64,000 nucleotides of DNA from NCBI RefSeq assembly GCF_032854445.1, contig NC_088297.1, positions 3,411,991-3,475,990 on the forward strand. The letters are read 5' to 3'. Shown piece after piece: positions 22,040-36,500 of the stretch. Position 1 is the stretch's first letter. Each line of letters starts with the position of its first letter. The DNA comes from Liolophura sinensis. Lineage: Eukaryota; Mollusca; Polyplacophora; Chitonida; Chitonidae. A program made the translations under genes and the position numbers. The notes under the pieces are model-generated. The model was not told where the DNA came from. It did no database searches and was given only the letters and a program-made list of their open reading frames with translations.

Positions 22040-23925
22040 CGATGACTAATCAGATTCTTTGACGCTGGTACCACCTTTTGTATGTGTACAATTTCGTCTA
22101 CCGTTTCTTTATACCTGCATACAGTTTTTGTAGGCCAAATAAGTAAAAATGTTGTATATGGTATGAGATGTCAAAATGATATTTGTGTGGTACACCTCGG
22201 AATTAGGACACGCAGTGAGTTGTGCACTGAATGTGGAGTGGTGGTGGTGGTGGTGTTGTTGTTGTCATACGTGGGTTGACGCTAATGGTCGTGAATTCAC
22301 GTTTAACTATAGCCCTGCAGCACAGTGTACTCAAAGTTTAACGTACCTTCCCTTTATTACCCACTGTGCTTCGTAATGATGCGCCTGAGATTAGTGATGT
22401 GAAGCTGAAACTAAATCTGTCCGGTTCAAAAGGCCCGCCCACTTGGCGACGTCGTTTTTTGACCGTAATATCTATGACCTTTCTAATAGGTTATTCTGTT
22501 CGTGCTCCGTGAAAACGAGAAGGCGTGGCGACATTTGCATAGAGACCGCAGCCAATTGACCAATCCTGTACGTTTATACAAAAGTGGGTGGGATTTCCTG
22601 TGTGTGAATTTGTGTCAAGATTTCAAAACTCTATATAGCAGTGGTTGGGTAGAGGGCGTGAAGTAACGCCACTGATGTGCAGGATATGTACCTGTCTGCC
22701 TAACTGTTATAGTTAAATAAAAAGGACAACCAAATACCTGTGTAATTATTGAAAAATATGTGTGATAGTCTGCTAACTGGAGCTTGTAATCCCCCCCCCA
22801 CCCCCAAAAAACTAAAAAAACAGACACCCTGATCTTCTTACACCCAGCAGTAAAATCACAACATTTTAAACAAAATATATGTCGTGTGTCTCCATTGATG
22901 TCTTATCATTAGTCAGTTGTATCGACCGGTTTTTGTTCTTTCTTGTTAATTTCATTAATCAGAAGCTTAAAACTCTAGGCACATCATGCAGAATGGTTTT
23001 TTTTCTCCTTGGTTTCCCATTGGTTACTTTTGTCATTTTAATTTTGTTGCTTGGATTCTTATGGTGAAACTATAATTCTTTAATATTCAAAAAAAAAAAA
23101 GTCTGAAAATGTTCAGTATAAAAATGTGTTGATACCTGTAGCTTATACATGGCAATTTTTGCAAAATTGTTTTGTACTAATAATATAATTTGCATTTTCA
23201 ATGTTATGATCAAATTAATTTTATGTAAATGATCTTAATTCAGGTTGGCCTATTGTGGAAAAAAAAGAGATTTTGTGTAAAGGCAGTGGTATTGGTCAGA
23301 TTTATCTGGAGTTGTAATTAGATCATGAAGTGTCCAAAAATGTACTTAAAATTCATTTTGTTCACATCCGCTGTCGTTCATTTTGTTCACATCCGCTGTC
23401 GGTAGGGCCTACCTTGCATGTTCATCATGTATATGCTCGCGAATTTACTAAGGCTAGTTACCTCCCCTTGTCAGTCTTGTGATTGTCCAATGAGCTTACA
23501 TCATTCTGTGATTTAGGACCATGATTGGATGACTCATTGCCTATTTACATATTTTTACAATTAAAACACTATTTAATTAAAAGGATTCCATATCTTGTCT
23601 TGTATCATTGTTTTCTCAACATTATTCCTATATTCCAGTTTATGCTGATGTTTTGGCAGAAGTGGGCGGGGCATTTAAAAAAGAATCATGAATAACTTAA
23701 CATTTCGGCCCTAGATGGTGAAATCCGAATGAATTTTGAGCGCAGATGATGCAGATGAGTTGAATATTTTTTGAGACGAATTTTCTAGGTGACAGGATGC
23801 TTGCGCTGTGAATACCAGACTGCTGCTGTTGTTGTTGTTGCATGTACACTGAGGATGTTTGCACAGTTTTTTTTTTTTTTTTTTTTTTTTGTTAGTTTAC
23901 AGTCAGTATTTGAATACATCAACGT
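22040..23925. other. Intergenic stretch between Rab and SMNDC1 genes
   Basis: No exon recognised. Contains a GTG/GTT triplet run (22233-22264), an exact 22-base direct duplication at about 23356-23400 and a 28-base poly-T at 23863-23890. Confidence 0.45.
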
Positions 23926-23929
23926 TTCT

Positions 23930-24262
23930 GTATGCAAGTAGTTAGAGCGTCTGCCTCGAAGGAAAGAGACCCAAGGTCAAACCCGGGTCGGATTATACCA
24001 AGACTTAAGAATGATATTTGATACTGCACTCAGCGCTGAGAAGTTAGAGCAAGGAAATCAGATCAGTTGGTGCAGTGTCGGTATAATGTGACTGGGTAGG
24101 GTGTCAGGTCTGGTGGTTTCTGCATCACACTTCAGTGAAGGTGGCATTTTGGCGGCATGGGTTTGCCCTGCCACGGGAAGACATTGTATATGTACACCCA
24201 CCTAGTGACTCCTCATATAACCGACAAACTGTTAAGTATGATGTAAAACCCCAAGCATACAT
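23930..24262 (+). repeat. tRNA-derived SINE family C copy
   Basis: The head gttagagcgtctgcctcgaa and caaacccgggtcggattata resemble tRNA A and B boxes. The body has cagttggtgcagtgtcggta, and the tail atgatgtaaaaccccaagca followed by (CATA)n parallels family B. Confidence 0.75.
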
Positions 24263-24327
24263 ACATACTGCAGTTCAACAGCAGCGAATGTGTCTTTACA
24301 TAGCTCAGAACTGGCTTGTGTTTGGAT

Positions 24328-24522
24328 TTATTTATTTATTTGATCAGTGTTTTATGCCACACTCAAGAATATTTCACCTATACGACGGAGGCCATCATTA
24401 TCACAGGAGAAAACCAGACAGGGCCTGGGTGAAACACACGACCATCCACAGGTTGCTGGAAGACCTTCCCATGTACAGCTGGAGAGGAAGCCAACAAGAG
24501 ATGGACTTGAACTCACAGTGAC
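24328..24522 (-). repeat. SINE family A copy
   Basis: Starts with (TTTA)n, then actcaagaatatttcaccta, ccatccacaggttgctggaa and gagatggacttgaactcaca. Confidence 0.9.
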
Positions 24523-24839
24523 TCTTCTCTATAACGGTACATACTATCCAATCCATGTACCATTCCCTTATATCAAGTACCAGCCGAAGTATGAGGTTTG
24601 CCTATCTGGAAGCGTTCTATAGGACTGAGCTTAGCATTCTTATTTCGCAGCAGACGTTCTTAACTTCTGATAGTTGGGCTTCCCACAATAGTGTAAGGGC
24701 TGCCCTTCATTTGTGTACCAAGATAACACTCCTACGCCGAAGTCAGCCACCTCATAAGCAGGTCGGGGCAGAGTAGTTAAGACAATAGTACAGGTAAGAG
24801 TCTGATATTTACTGAAGGGCAATATTCAGAGCTATTCTT

Positions 24840-24912
24840 GGTGAATACAGAACATTTGATCTGAATACAGGACATTTGATCTGAATACAGAACATTTGGT
24901 CTGAATACAGGA
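24840..24912 (+). repeat. 20-bp minisatellite
   Basis: Between three and four units of ctgaatacaggacatttgat. Confidence 0.9.
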
Positions 24913-24934
24913 TATGGCTTTCTGCCAGAACCCT

Positions 24935-25725
24935 CTGACTTAACCTATTTAACTCACAGAATATAACAATTTTATTTTTAACCCTGGCAAGATTTGCTTG
25001 TTAGGCAGTACTAACAAGCAGAAGTCAAGAGTTGCAGTTCTAAAATTAGTCATGTCTGATATCTCTGGCCTAACCTATTTAACTCACTTAATTGAATATA
25101 ACAATTTTATTTTTAACACTGGCAAGATTTGCAAGTTAGGCAGTACTAACAAACAGAAGTCGAGAGTTGCAGTTCTAAAATTTGTCATATCTGATATCTC
25201 TGGCCTAACCTATTTAACTCACTGAAAATAACAGTTTTATTTTTAACCCTGGCAAGATTTGCTTGTTAGACAGTACTAACAAGCAGAAGTCAAGAGTTGC
25301 AGTTCTAAAATTAGTCATGTCTGATATCTCTGGCCTAACCTATTTAACTCACTTAATTGAATATAACAATTTTATTTTTAACACTGGCAAGATTTGCAAG
25401 TTAGACAGTACTAACAAGCAGAAGTCGAGAGTTGCAGTTCTAAAATTTGTCATATCTGATATCTCTGGCCCAACCTATTTAACTCACTGAATATAACAAT
25501 TTTATTTTTAACACTGGCAAGATCTGCTTGTTAGGCAGTACCAACAAACCGAAGTCGAGAGTGGCAGTTCTAAAATTTGTCATATCTGATATCTCTGGCC
25601 TAACCTCTTTAACTCACTGAATATAACAATTTTATTTTTAACCCTGGCAAGATCTGCTTCTTAGGCAGTACCAACAAACTGAAGTCAAGAGTGGCAGTTC
25701 TAAAATTTGTCATATCTGATATTAA
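24935..25725 (+). repeat. About 132-bp tandem array
   Basis: Six units carry caattttatttttaaccctg, gcagtactaacaagcagaag and tctgatatctctggcctaac. Periods alternate between 135 and 130, so the first four form two 265-bp pairs. The two 75-codon open frames at 24998 and 25263 are a consequence. Confidence 0.95.
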
Positions 25726-26129
25726 CAGTAAGATTCTGATTACTTCTGGGCGAGTTTGATCCGGCTCCGCTGTGATTTTATTTTGTAACACATTACAGGT
25801 ATTACAGGTATGTACTCATCATACATGATTTTCACTTTGATAATCTACAGGCAACATACAGGGACAAGAAATCAAAATTTTCTTCACTTTTATTATTCAG
25901 ATGATTGTGAAATTTAAAATCTGACATTTAAATTCTAAATTTTTAATTTAAAATTCGACAGACACAATATACTGACATCACTGACACACACATAGCAGCA
26001 GCCACAACCTCGGACTAGGTGGGCGTTTCTTTCTGAACAAGCACAAAATAAAATTTTAAAAAATACCCCATTCACTGCCACTAGACATTTCTAGTGCACT
26101 GTGCTCAACAAACTCCAGCTTTATCAGTG

Positions 26130-26240
26130 TATTTATTTACTGATGTAAATTTGACTAAGATTTTACACCGTCCTGAAGAATATTTCACTTAGTGATAGCT
26201 GTCAAGCTTACAGGAGAGTCTTGAGAAGCCATGTAGAAAC
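26130..26240 (-). repeat. SINE family A fragment, diverged
   Basis: gtgtatttatttactgatg, cctgaagaatatttcactta and a weak body match. Confidence 0.5.
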
Positions 26241-26917
26241 CACTGCCCTGAAAAATCTCACATGTAAAGCAGCAACCAAATTGGCACATACGGGATTTGA
26301 ACACTGACTCACCCTGATCTGGTCACATGCAGTGAGACTGGGATCCTTCAGATAACCGAGGTAGCCTGGGGTTGCTACGGCGCAGTGTGGCGCAGCACTG
26401 CCCCGCTGCTTAATGTCAGGCGTGTTTATACATGTACCTCTAACAGTTTGGTGGATACCTGTCAGAAGTTCATTTTTACCTACACAGTACAAGTTGAAGC
26501 CATGAAGTTGGGTGTACTTTTGCCTTTTCCCCTTTATAATGGGCAGTATTCTGCAGTTATTCAAGCCTCGCCAATACTTATAAAAGACATCACGGTTCCA
26601 GTACACAATCTCGCTCACAGGGCAATTAGACAACTACCAGCTTTCTTCCTGCATATATAGGGTCCTACAGCAGCATGTGTGACTTTGTTTCTTTAAGTCC
26701 TTCCTCATATACTATTTTAAATCCAGCATTTAAACCCCACCCAAATTTTCTCAGGACCTATGAGATATAAAAAATCAGGACTCTGGCAGTTTTGATTTGT
26801 TAATGTTTTTGGTTTCACAATGTGATCTGCATTCAAGACATCAACACTATCTGCACAAACACACACGAACCCATTGACACATTCACACATACACACAAAG
26901 TAATGATGCGTAAAATA

Positions 26918-27080
26918 TATTTATTTATTTATTTGATTGTTGTTTTACGCCGCACTTAAGAATATTTCACTTATACGACGACAGCCAGCATTATGGTGGG
27001 AGGAAACCGGGCAGAGCCCGAGGGACACACACGACCATCTGCAGGTTGCTGGCAGACCTTCCCACGTACGGCCGCAGAGA
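26918..27080 (-). repeat. SINE family A copy
   Basis: (TTTA)n start, gaatatttcacttatacgac, aggaaaccgggcagagcccg and ctgcaggttgctggcagacc. Confidence 0.92.
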
Positions 27081-27234
27081 TGATGCGTAAAAGAACAATG
27101 AAATGGTCATCTCGAAATAAAACTCTCACTGGCTCAGTTACAAATTTTTGTCTTTCTAGACTGGCTTCAAGCACCTTTGAAGTGAGCATATAACACATGT
27201 TGTCATTTCATTTTCACTTTGCAATCTGCCAATG

Positions 27235-27425
27235 CATTACATTTATGTTTAACCTAGGCATTCCTTTCACTATTTGACAATGCTTCACTTTCACTTTCAA
27301 TATTGGCAAATGCAACACTTTCACTTGCATTATCTGCCAATGTATTACTTTCACTTTTCAGCCAATGTATGACTTCCACTTTCACTATCTGCCAATGTAT
27401 TACTTTCACTTTCGCTATTTGTATC
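27235..27425. repeat. Degenerate short tandem repeat downstream of SMNDC1
   Basis: Irregular units with ctgccaatgtattactttca adjoin the SMNDC1 stop codon, so they lie in its 3' UTR. Confidence 0.6.
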
Positions 27426-27575
27426 TCAGGACTTCTTCCACTTTTCTTGTTGATGGTAGTTGGTCATTGGTCGTCCGCTTGTTCCACAGGTGCCTACGCC
27501 AACACGTCCCTGAACCGTGTCCGTAGTTGCAAATATGCTCTTCTTCACTTTGCCTTTGCTTGTCTTTGAGAGTGT
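27426..27575 (-). CDS. SMNDC1: SMNDC1 last exon
   Basis: A long pyrimidine tract and gcag acceptor precede TLSKTSKGKVKKSIFATTDT and VQGRVGVGTCGTSGRPMTNY. The stop is TGA at 27426-27428. It matches the human SIFASPESVTGKVGVGTCG block but has a different, shorter end (HQQEKWKKS). Confidence 0.92.
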   Translation of the reverse strand, partial: TLSKTSKGKVKKSIFATTDTVQGRVGVGTCGTSGRPMTNYHQQEKWKKS

Positions 27576-30500
27576 CTGCAAAAAAAAAATCCAAACAGTA
27601 AAGGCAATACCCAGACAGCTACACTGGTAGAGTGAGCTACAATGTAATAAAGAAACTCACAATAATTCTATCCTTCTGGGTTGTTGTTTCAGGTAAGGAC
27701 TAATTTCCAGAATCAAGTGAATCGTATCTCACAGATACTTTCACTGTTAACAAATGTTATTTCCATTTTTTTTTCAACTTAATCAACAGGTATATTTAAA
27801 TCGTATGACATTTCAAATGTTTGAATCTGTATGAACCCTCAAGTTATGACAATGAACATCACTTGAAAACTGCACGTCACGTGAACCCTGCACGTCACGT
27901 GAACCCTGCACGTCAGGTGAACACTGCACGTCAGGTGAACACTGCACGTCAGGTGAACCCTGCACGTCACGTGAACACTGCACATCACGTGAACCCTGCA
28001 CATCACGTGAACACTGCACATCACATGAACCCTGCACGTCACGTGAACCCTGCACATCACGTGAACCCTGCACGTCACGTGAACCCTGCTTTAAAAACAA
28101 AAAAAATCTTGCTTCCTCCTTACTTCTGTATTAAAATCAAACTACTGCTATTCTTTTTTCCTTAAACACTTACTTTTGTAGTAAAATTGATCCATTTGTT
28201 TTTCTCCTGCTCCCTTTCTTCCTCCATCTGCTTCTGTCTTTGTGCTTTCTTCTGCTGCTTCTTCCGTTTCTGCTCTCTTTGTTGGGCTATAATGTCTTTT
28301 CTTCAACAGCAAAGAATCACAAACCAACAATATTAATTTTTCGCTTTTTTTTGTTCTAAATTGAAGCTCGTGAAGTTGGCATGTCACTGTATTCACTATT
28401 TCAGGAAAGTTTTCACAATCTAATCTGTAGTATAGAATTTTATTTATTTATTCGATTGGTGTTTTACACCTTACTCAAGAATACGACAGCAGTGAGCATT
28501 ATCGTGGAAAGAAATCGGGCAGAGCCCAGAGGAATGTAGTTCTGAAGGATGATTAGTTAATGTACAGTTCCATGAAGAAAACAAGTTGTTTTTCTCCAAT
28601 CTATATTTGGTTTCCTGATCTAATCCAGATGAACATCACATTTAATACATGAATTAAACAGTCCTACGGACATAAATAATATTTAAAGTTAAAACTGAAA
28701 AACTTGGACAAGGCTAGGTTCAAACTTGATCTGAAGGGCCACAAAATGAATCATTATACAAAATTTTAACAATATTTTTGGACAGACAGGCCAGAAATAA
28801 CATCCCATAACATGCCCGGCTGCATTTTATCTTAGAAATTTTTGAGAAAAATTTAGCTATCACAAACTGACAAGCCAGACTTGTCAACCACTTGAAGTGC
28901 CACATTACGACATACAGCCACACACCAGTCAGAAGGTCAAACAGCCATTGCAAAAATCATTTGTAATTAACAGACCCACTATCATAACAGAATAAACTCA
29001 CTTTGACTTGGGTTTCCCACCAGCTCCTCCATTACCATCTGATTTCTCCTCGATTTTCCTCAACAGATGAATCTGTAAATGGGAAACAAAATCTCAGTGC
29101 TTGTAACATGTCATTATCCAAAATCCCAAAATGCAACCGTGCTCCCATAAATGTTTGTAAATATGTGATTATTTCCCCCTGAGTGGTCTCAAGAGGCTGC
29201 TAAAATGTGATTATCTCCCCCTGAATGCTCCTGAAAAGGCTTTAAAAAAAAGGGATTATCTCCCCCTATGAGCTCCCAAAAGGCTTGCAAAATGTGGTAT
29301 CTCCCCATAACACATGTAAGAGCTCCCAGGAGGCTTGTAACCAGTTATTTTCTCCCCATGAGTGCTCCCAAAAAATGGGGTTACCTCCCCCGAGGGGAGG
29401 GGAGGAGGGGTGCGGCTCCCAAAAGTGACTGTAACCCACATCATCTGGTACCTGATCATTTGACCTTTCTCCTAAATGATATGGCTTTGATATCTAGTAC
29501 AAAAGTATTAACTACATGTAAATGTACATCAGCTACAACCACATAATCCAAGATTGCCTTTTAATGTGATAATCCGTGACCTCATCATCTAACAGACTTG
29601 TCATCTTCATAACAGGCCAAAAAAATCCACCAGTGCAAATCCAATCATATCTTAAGATATTATTTTTGATTAGCCCTTATAATTTACCCCTCGCAAAATA
29701 TCAGCCTCATCTGTGAACGTGTTACAGTTGAAAATTAGTAATAAAGATGGTAAAATTAATAATGTGACTGGTTTAATAACTTAAAATAAATTGATTATAA
29801 ATATTACAGGGACGAGTCTGAGAATTTCTGTAGGCCAATAATTTGAGCTATTCTTGGCAAATCAAGAAAATTTGAAAAATTCGAAAAAAAAGACAATTAG
29901 CGATCATCAATTTTTTGCTGATCACAACAGTCAAGCTGAATCTTAAGCTGTTGTCTACACCAAGTTGTAGTTACTAGTACCTGAGTGAGATCTGTGTTAC
30001 CGTAGCTCTGGAAGGTCACCGTACAGGCTCCATTCTCCAGTATCTCTTCTACCACAGCAGGGTAATACCTGAGATAAAACAATACCTTATTGCCTGTTTG
30101 TTTGACTGACTGGTGTTCTATACTGTACTCAAGGATATTTCACTTACACAACTGTGGCCAGTATTATGGTGGGAGGAAATGGGACAGAACCCACGGGAAA
30201 CTCTCAACGATTACCTGTTTGTTTGATTGCTATTTAAATTTCCACACAAAACAGGCACCGTGTGAACTGGGCAATATGAAAAGGTTTTAGATCTATCACC
30301 TACATGTAGTCAATTTCACACTTCTTGTTCCAGTCATACGTAAATCTGGTTTGGCTGTCCAAAAAGTGTATAAGAAAAAACAGCCTAGCATGCCCTTAGT
30401 CCTGTGAGTTTAACATTAAGTTACAACTGATAAAATTACAAATGCATCTGAGAACAATGTCTTGAACAATCAAGGCCACGCTAAGTTTATTTTGTGTTCT

Positions 30501-33500
30501 ATTTATTTATTTATTTGATTGGTGTTCTACACTGTACTCAAGAATATTTCACTTATGTGACGGCAGCCAGCATTATGTTGGGAGGAAACCGGCAGCGCCC
30601 AGGGAAAGAACCCACTACCATCTGCAGGTTGGTGGCAGACCTTCCCACATACAGTTTTGTGTTTCACAGGTGAGCAGACACTAAAAATCAGAAGTGGAAT
30701 ATTTATAGGCAGAGGGGGGAAGCCTACAACCATCTGCAGGCTGCTGGTGGATCTTCCCACCTAAGTTCCGAGAGGAAGAGGACTTGAACTCACAGTGACT
30801 GCATTGGTAAGAGGCTCCTGCGTCATTGGCTGCGCTGTCATTCTAACCACCTCAGCCACCCCAAAAGCAGAATAAAAATAAAACTGAAAATCCACCCTTT
30901 TATTTCGTCTTATAGTCAGGGTGTGTAAATGTGTCTTCATTCCGAACCGCCCTACTCTAATTTAGGTTATGTGAAACGAACATTTTTTTAAAGATGGACA
31001 CAACTTTACACCCACCCGCCATCACTGGACCAGAGTGCCAGGCACTCATCCCCAACCGTCCACTCGTGTGCGGGTACTGACTGAGACACTGTCCCCTGTG
31101 TCCCTGCTGCCGTAACATCTCTGACAACGTTCCCGTGTGTAGCCTGTGTGGAGGAATCTGTGGGGGCCGTTGAGTGCTCAGGAACTTTCTTTGTCTTTGT
31201 ATTCTGACTGAGAAGCTCCTGGGTCAGGTTGATGACCTCCTGCAGAGAATAACAGACAGACAGACAGGTGGACTTTAGGTGAGGAAAGATGCTGATACCA
31301 CTACAACAATAGATACAAAGGTATACATGTATGGTGTACAGCCCTCACTGATTGGAATATGAAAGGTTTTAATTTCCAAAGGAATCTGACTCTCACTATG
31401 AATCGCTTACAAAAAAAAAAAAATAAACTTTTTGGATACACTGTATCATAGTATTAAAGTCAATATGAACATTAAAATCTCCAAAAGTTTGGTCAATTTT
31501 ACAAGCATTAAAATCTACAACTGCTTTGTGGCAAGTACAAGATTTGGACCAGTTTCCTGTGGATTCTCGCATCTAAAGTGAATCTAAGGGGAATCCATTT
31601 AGATCCTGGTCAAAGAGACTTCTTTCACAATGCTACTATCAGTCTTTGCTATACATATATATGACATCTTCAACAATATACATGTATTTCTGACTACCCT
31701 CATATGCTTGCCAACTTCTTTCAGAATACTGCCGGTTTTCTTTACAATACTGCACACTTTCATTAGAGTACTTCGTCAACAATATAGTAAACTTCCTTTA
31801 CAATTCCCTAACCTTTCACAAGGCTGCATCATGTACAAACAATAATCAGAGTGCTACTTTATTTACAATAGGGCACACTTTTCTTATGGTACTTCTGACT
31901 TCATCAACAATACAGTAAACATCTTTTACAATTCCCTAACCTTTCACAAACATTCCTCAGAGTGCTGCTTTCTTTACAATACTGGACACTTTCATTATGT
32001 TACTTCTGACTTCGTCAACAATATAGCAAACTTCCTTTACAATTCCGTAACCTTTCACAAGGCTGCAGCTTGTACAAACATTCCTCAGAGTGCTGCTTTC
32101 TTTCACAATACTGCTGCTATCTTTCCAAACAACGAATTCACACTAAAACAAACAGCAGGCCTTTATTTTTGTCATTTTTAACCAGATTCTAAATGTATTC
32201 CCACACATTTGCTTTATACAGACCTACATTTTGATCAAATCCACTACCACAAAGCAGCTGCTCCAAGAGAAGGTTTTAATACACCTAAAGTCAACGTATT
32301 TCTGCATTTTCGTGAGGAGCAATGTATATTCTAGCGTAAGAAAAAAACTGGATGTCAGTTTTTATACACTCATTTAAATGAAAGCAGATTCCTGAAGCTC
32401 TGGTTCACGAGAGTCAGAAAAAGATTCTCACCGTGAGTGGAGTTCTCGCGTAGTACACATGTACTGTAACTCCGAAAAACGACTCAATATTTCACTCCTG
32501 ATGACGGCATAATAAAATGCTGAAATACTGAGTCAAAACGAAGCTATTGTTTTTCGGAGTTACACTAATTGTTTATTACACGAAACTTATCAGTGGATCT
32601 GCTGAATTCCAGCGAAGTCCTCATTATGCATGTACAACATGCACACGGGCTGACAAACAATATACCAATGTGAGAGAGACGTACATACGCATGTATTCAA
32701 ACATGAACATACGTGTATGTGGTACAATAAGAGCATCCTCAACATCAGTTCATTACCATGGATTCACGTACAAGTATCAGTGTTATTCTCTCTCGCAACA
32801 ACAACAACAACAAAAAAACGGCACATATCTTTATTAAAAAACCTTGACAAGTCCTCCATAATATAGCAAACCTGTCTTGATTCAGTTTCCATGGTAACAG
32901 CCTGTCTTGTGACAGGTGATGGTTAAGATACTGTACTTACACGCCTGGTTGTTTTGTCATCAGAGTCATGATCCCAGAGACATCTACAAATAAAAGAGTC
33001 TAAAGAAGAATTAGGCAGGTTTACCATGTTGGATAAGACAAGCTTGCATGCAGAACTCACGCAGATCAACAACTTTTCACACACAGATATCCATTCAGTT
33101 CTCCAAACTATCCCCTTAAACACATACTCTTCTGGCACGTCTGACAGGTTTACCGTGTTGGATATCACAAGCTTGCATGCAGAACTCACGCAGATCAACA
33201 ACTTTTCACACACAGATATCCATTCAGTTCTCCAAACTACCCACTATTAAACACATACTCTTCTGGCATGTCTGACAGTCTGATACTATAGACTCACACA
33301 CATAATGCGGCCTTCCAAGTTTTCCCCTGTACACATACATTCACTTGTCCAAACAAGGAAGTATCCTGGGCTATGTTGATACCGGTACTGGTAACTATGG
33401 TAACAGGTTTGGGCGCCCAAGTTCTAGTTCCCAAATCATTGGACAATTTCCTTTTTTCTTCCTTAAACTCTGTTTTTTTAATTATTTTGTCATTAATATT

Positions 33501-36500
33501 CAAAAACATGACACTTATCCAATACAGCAACAAAAAAAAGAAAACAAAAAGATGTTTGTATCCCCAAAAATGTCCCCTCAAAAATAACCAAGCATATATC
33601 CTCTCAAAAACGAACTGGACTTGCCACTACCAAGTCATCCAGTAACACAAGACCCTCTTCTCTCAGCGACATTTGCATGTACACTTCTCTTTGGTTCACA
33701 AGTACATTCACTTCACATTCCATCCCAAATCCACTTATCCATGTCTGCCACAAACACATTCTCTTAGGTCTGGCATTTTTACATACATGGTTAAAGTATG
33801 TTCATGTCGCCTACAACCTGACGTGGAATAACTTCCAGAAAATCTCTAACGCAACAAACCGAATCGATCAAAAAGAGAATACAAAGATCTGTCTGTACTT
33901 CGTACCTGACATTTTGAACAAGTGATCTGGTCTGGATTGGTCTCAAAGCTGAATCCAGATGAGGGTTTTCAAAATGCCATCTTGGCTACTCAAATTCTTC
34001 TAATTTTTTAGGACACCTGGCAGGGCTTTATTTTTGCAATTCTTTACCAGAATCTAAACAAATTGGGGTAAGTCTGCTGTGCAGGAATCCACCAGAATCT
34101 GGGTCAAATCTAATACCACAAATCATGCAGTTACTCCAAGTTTTAATACATTTTAATAGATAATATAAAACATTATGGGGGATTCTAGGTGACATAAATA
34201 TCACTATACAGTGTTGGCAATGAGCCCCTCAAATCAAAAGGCCAGCAAGGCCAGCTGACTTGGAAACCAATAGGCCCTTCACCAATTCTTTAAGGCCCTG
34301 GTTTCTTGATAGTAAAAAGCACCATGCCAATAAAGTTTTAACATTAAATTTGATCTGATACATAAAGTGTATTATTATCTTTGTTCAAATTTTTTTTTAA
34401 GAAGTTCAGGTACTAGAGGATTGTAGGAAATCAGCTGTGAACTTTTAATATTGGGTAAGATGTTGGGTGGCCAGTCATCCTCCCTTAGGCCCTATTAGTA
34501 AAATATAACCATCCTCAGATGAAAGCTTTCAGTTACAGAAGTCAACTGTAGCTGCTTGAGTTGCTGACATTTGTAATGGATTTGCTACATTGCTGTAACA
34601 TTTGACAATCTTAAAATCTTTCCTTTAGTTCGAAAAATTCCAGTGTAGATGCAATCAAATTTACAAGAAAACTGAAGTCTTTTAAATTCTCGCCACTTCC
34701 GGTGATTTATCATTGCCTAAGAGTCAACGAAGTATTTTTACAAAATTGTCTTCCTGCACCACTTTTCATGGCTCCATGTTCATTTCATTGCAATCTTCTC
34801 TTAGTTTTGGACATGTTTCAGTTTTAATTGTCCTCTGTAGATGGTCAGAACTTCTACCATTGCTGTAACTGCCAAATGACCACTGCCTTGTTGTACACAG
34901 GTGGCATTTCCACCAATTTGTAAGAAGCTCACTCATTGTTCCACAGGAGAGACACAGCCAACGGGATAGCCTGTATCATAGCAACATTCACTAGAAACCA
35001 GCATCTACTTTTGTTTCACTTTTACCGGCATGACGAATGAACTCCCACCTAAGTTTGTGTACACATTCAAAGCTCTTATTTTCCCTCCCTGCTCTTAAAA
35101 TTTAGCTAGGCCTGCCGGACTTCCTTATCCCAACTCTAGCCACCAATTTCACTATTAGTGGGCCAGCGGTTATTTCGAGAAATGTAATTCTTTGCTTTCA
35201 GCACTGCTAATATCTGTCCCAAACTTAGAAGAATTAAGAAGTAGTTAAGCTCGCGCACGCCACAATTTATGTTTCTGTGTCACGTAGTCACACATTCAGT
35301 GTTCTCTTACCCAGACATGTATACATAGGTTACCAAACATACTTTTGCATTCCAGCACATAACCAGATTTCAATCTAATAACTCCGCCTTTTACCCCCCG
35401 GCAGTGTAATACCCCAATACACCATATAAGTCCCCTCCCAAACACCTAGTCTCCCCAGTCAAAACACATGCTTTCCAGAACATCAGCTACTAAAAGGCCT
35501 GCTATCAGTAATGCATGTTCTAAATGTGGCAAGCAACATGAGGTTTGATGTGGGTTTCCTATTATATTATATAAGGACTGTATGTATCAATGTTGTTTTC
35601 ACGCACAATTTAAATAGTTTCCTACCACGTGAGGAAACCTCTTCATTACTGAAATATAAACAGCAGGCATTTTGGGTAGTAGATGTTCCAGCCAGCAGGC
35701 ATTCTTCCCACTACTCAACCCTCCAGGTAAACAGCTCACCTGTAAATCTTTCTTTAACTTCAGCAAGTCTTCATTTCCAGGGTCATTCGTAAGGCTCGCC
35801 TCAACCTAGAAACAAACAACACTTACATTCAACAATGTTTACTGCAGTACTCAATCAAAATATTATTGCATGCAAGAAGCCAATATAAAGGAGAGAGTAA
35901 ATTTAATGAAGTCATTAAAAGAAAAGACAACTTTGGAATTTAGGCACTATTCGAACAGACATGCGTGCTGTGATAAATGATAACTTGGTAAAAACTGCTT
36001 TAATTCAATACATTATATACCACTGCATAGAGAAAATCAACAGCAGTTAGTCTGTTGTGGATTTGAGGTGATATCAGAATGCCCAGACTGGAAGACTGTC
36101 ACCCAGGCTTGCTTGCAAGCTTTTAAAAGCGGGCAGAATAATAACTGGCAAATCCAACAGTTATATTTATTTTATATATTTATTTGATTGGTGTTTTACG
36201 CCGTACTCAAGAATATTTTACTTATACGACGGCGGCTAGCATTATGGTGGGAGGAAACCGGGCAGAGCCGGGGGGAAACCCACGACCATCCGCAGGTTGC
36301 TGGCAGACCTTCCCACTTACGGCCAGAGAGGAAGCCAGCATGAGCTGGACTTGAACTCACAGCGACCGCATCGGAGGCCCCATCCAACAGTTATAAAGAC
36401 GAGGCTGATGCTTTTGTTAGTCTCTGTCCTCTTTCTCTGGAAATCACTGTGAAAATCAGGTTCTTAATATAATTGTCACACAATCATGTGAAAGCAACCT

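Noticed and set aside
26208-26633. 141-codon minus-strand frame
   Set aside because: No similarity, codon pattern or splice context that I can support; overlaps a SINE fragment.
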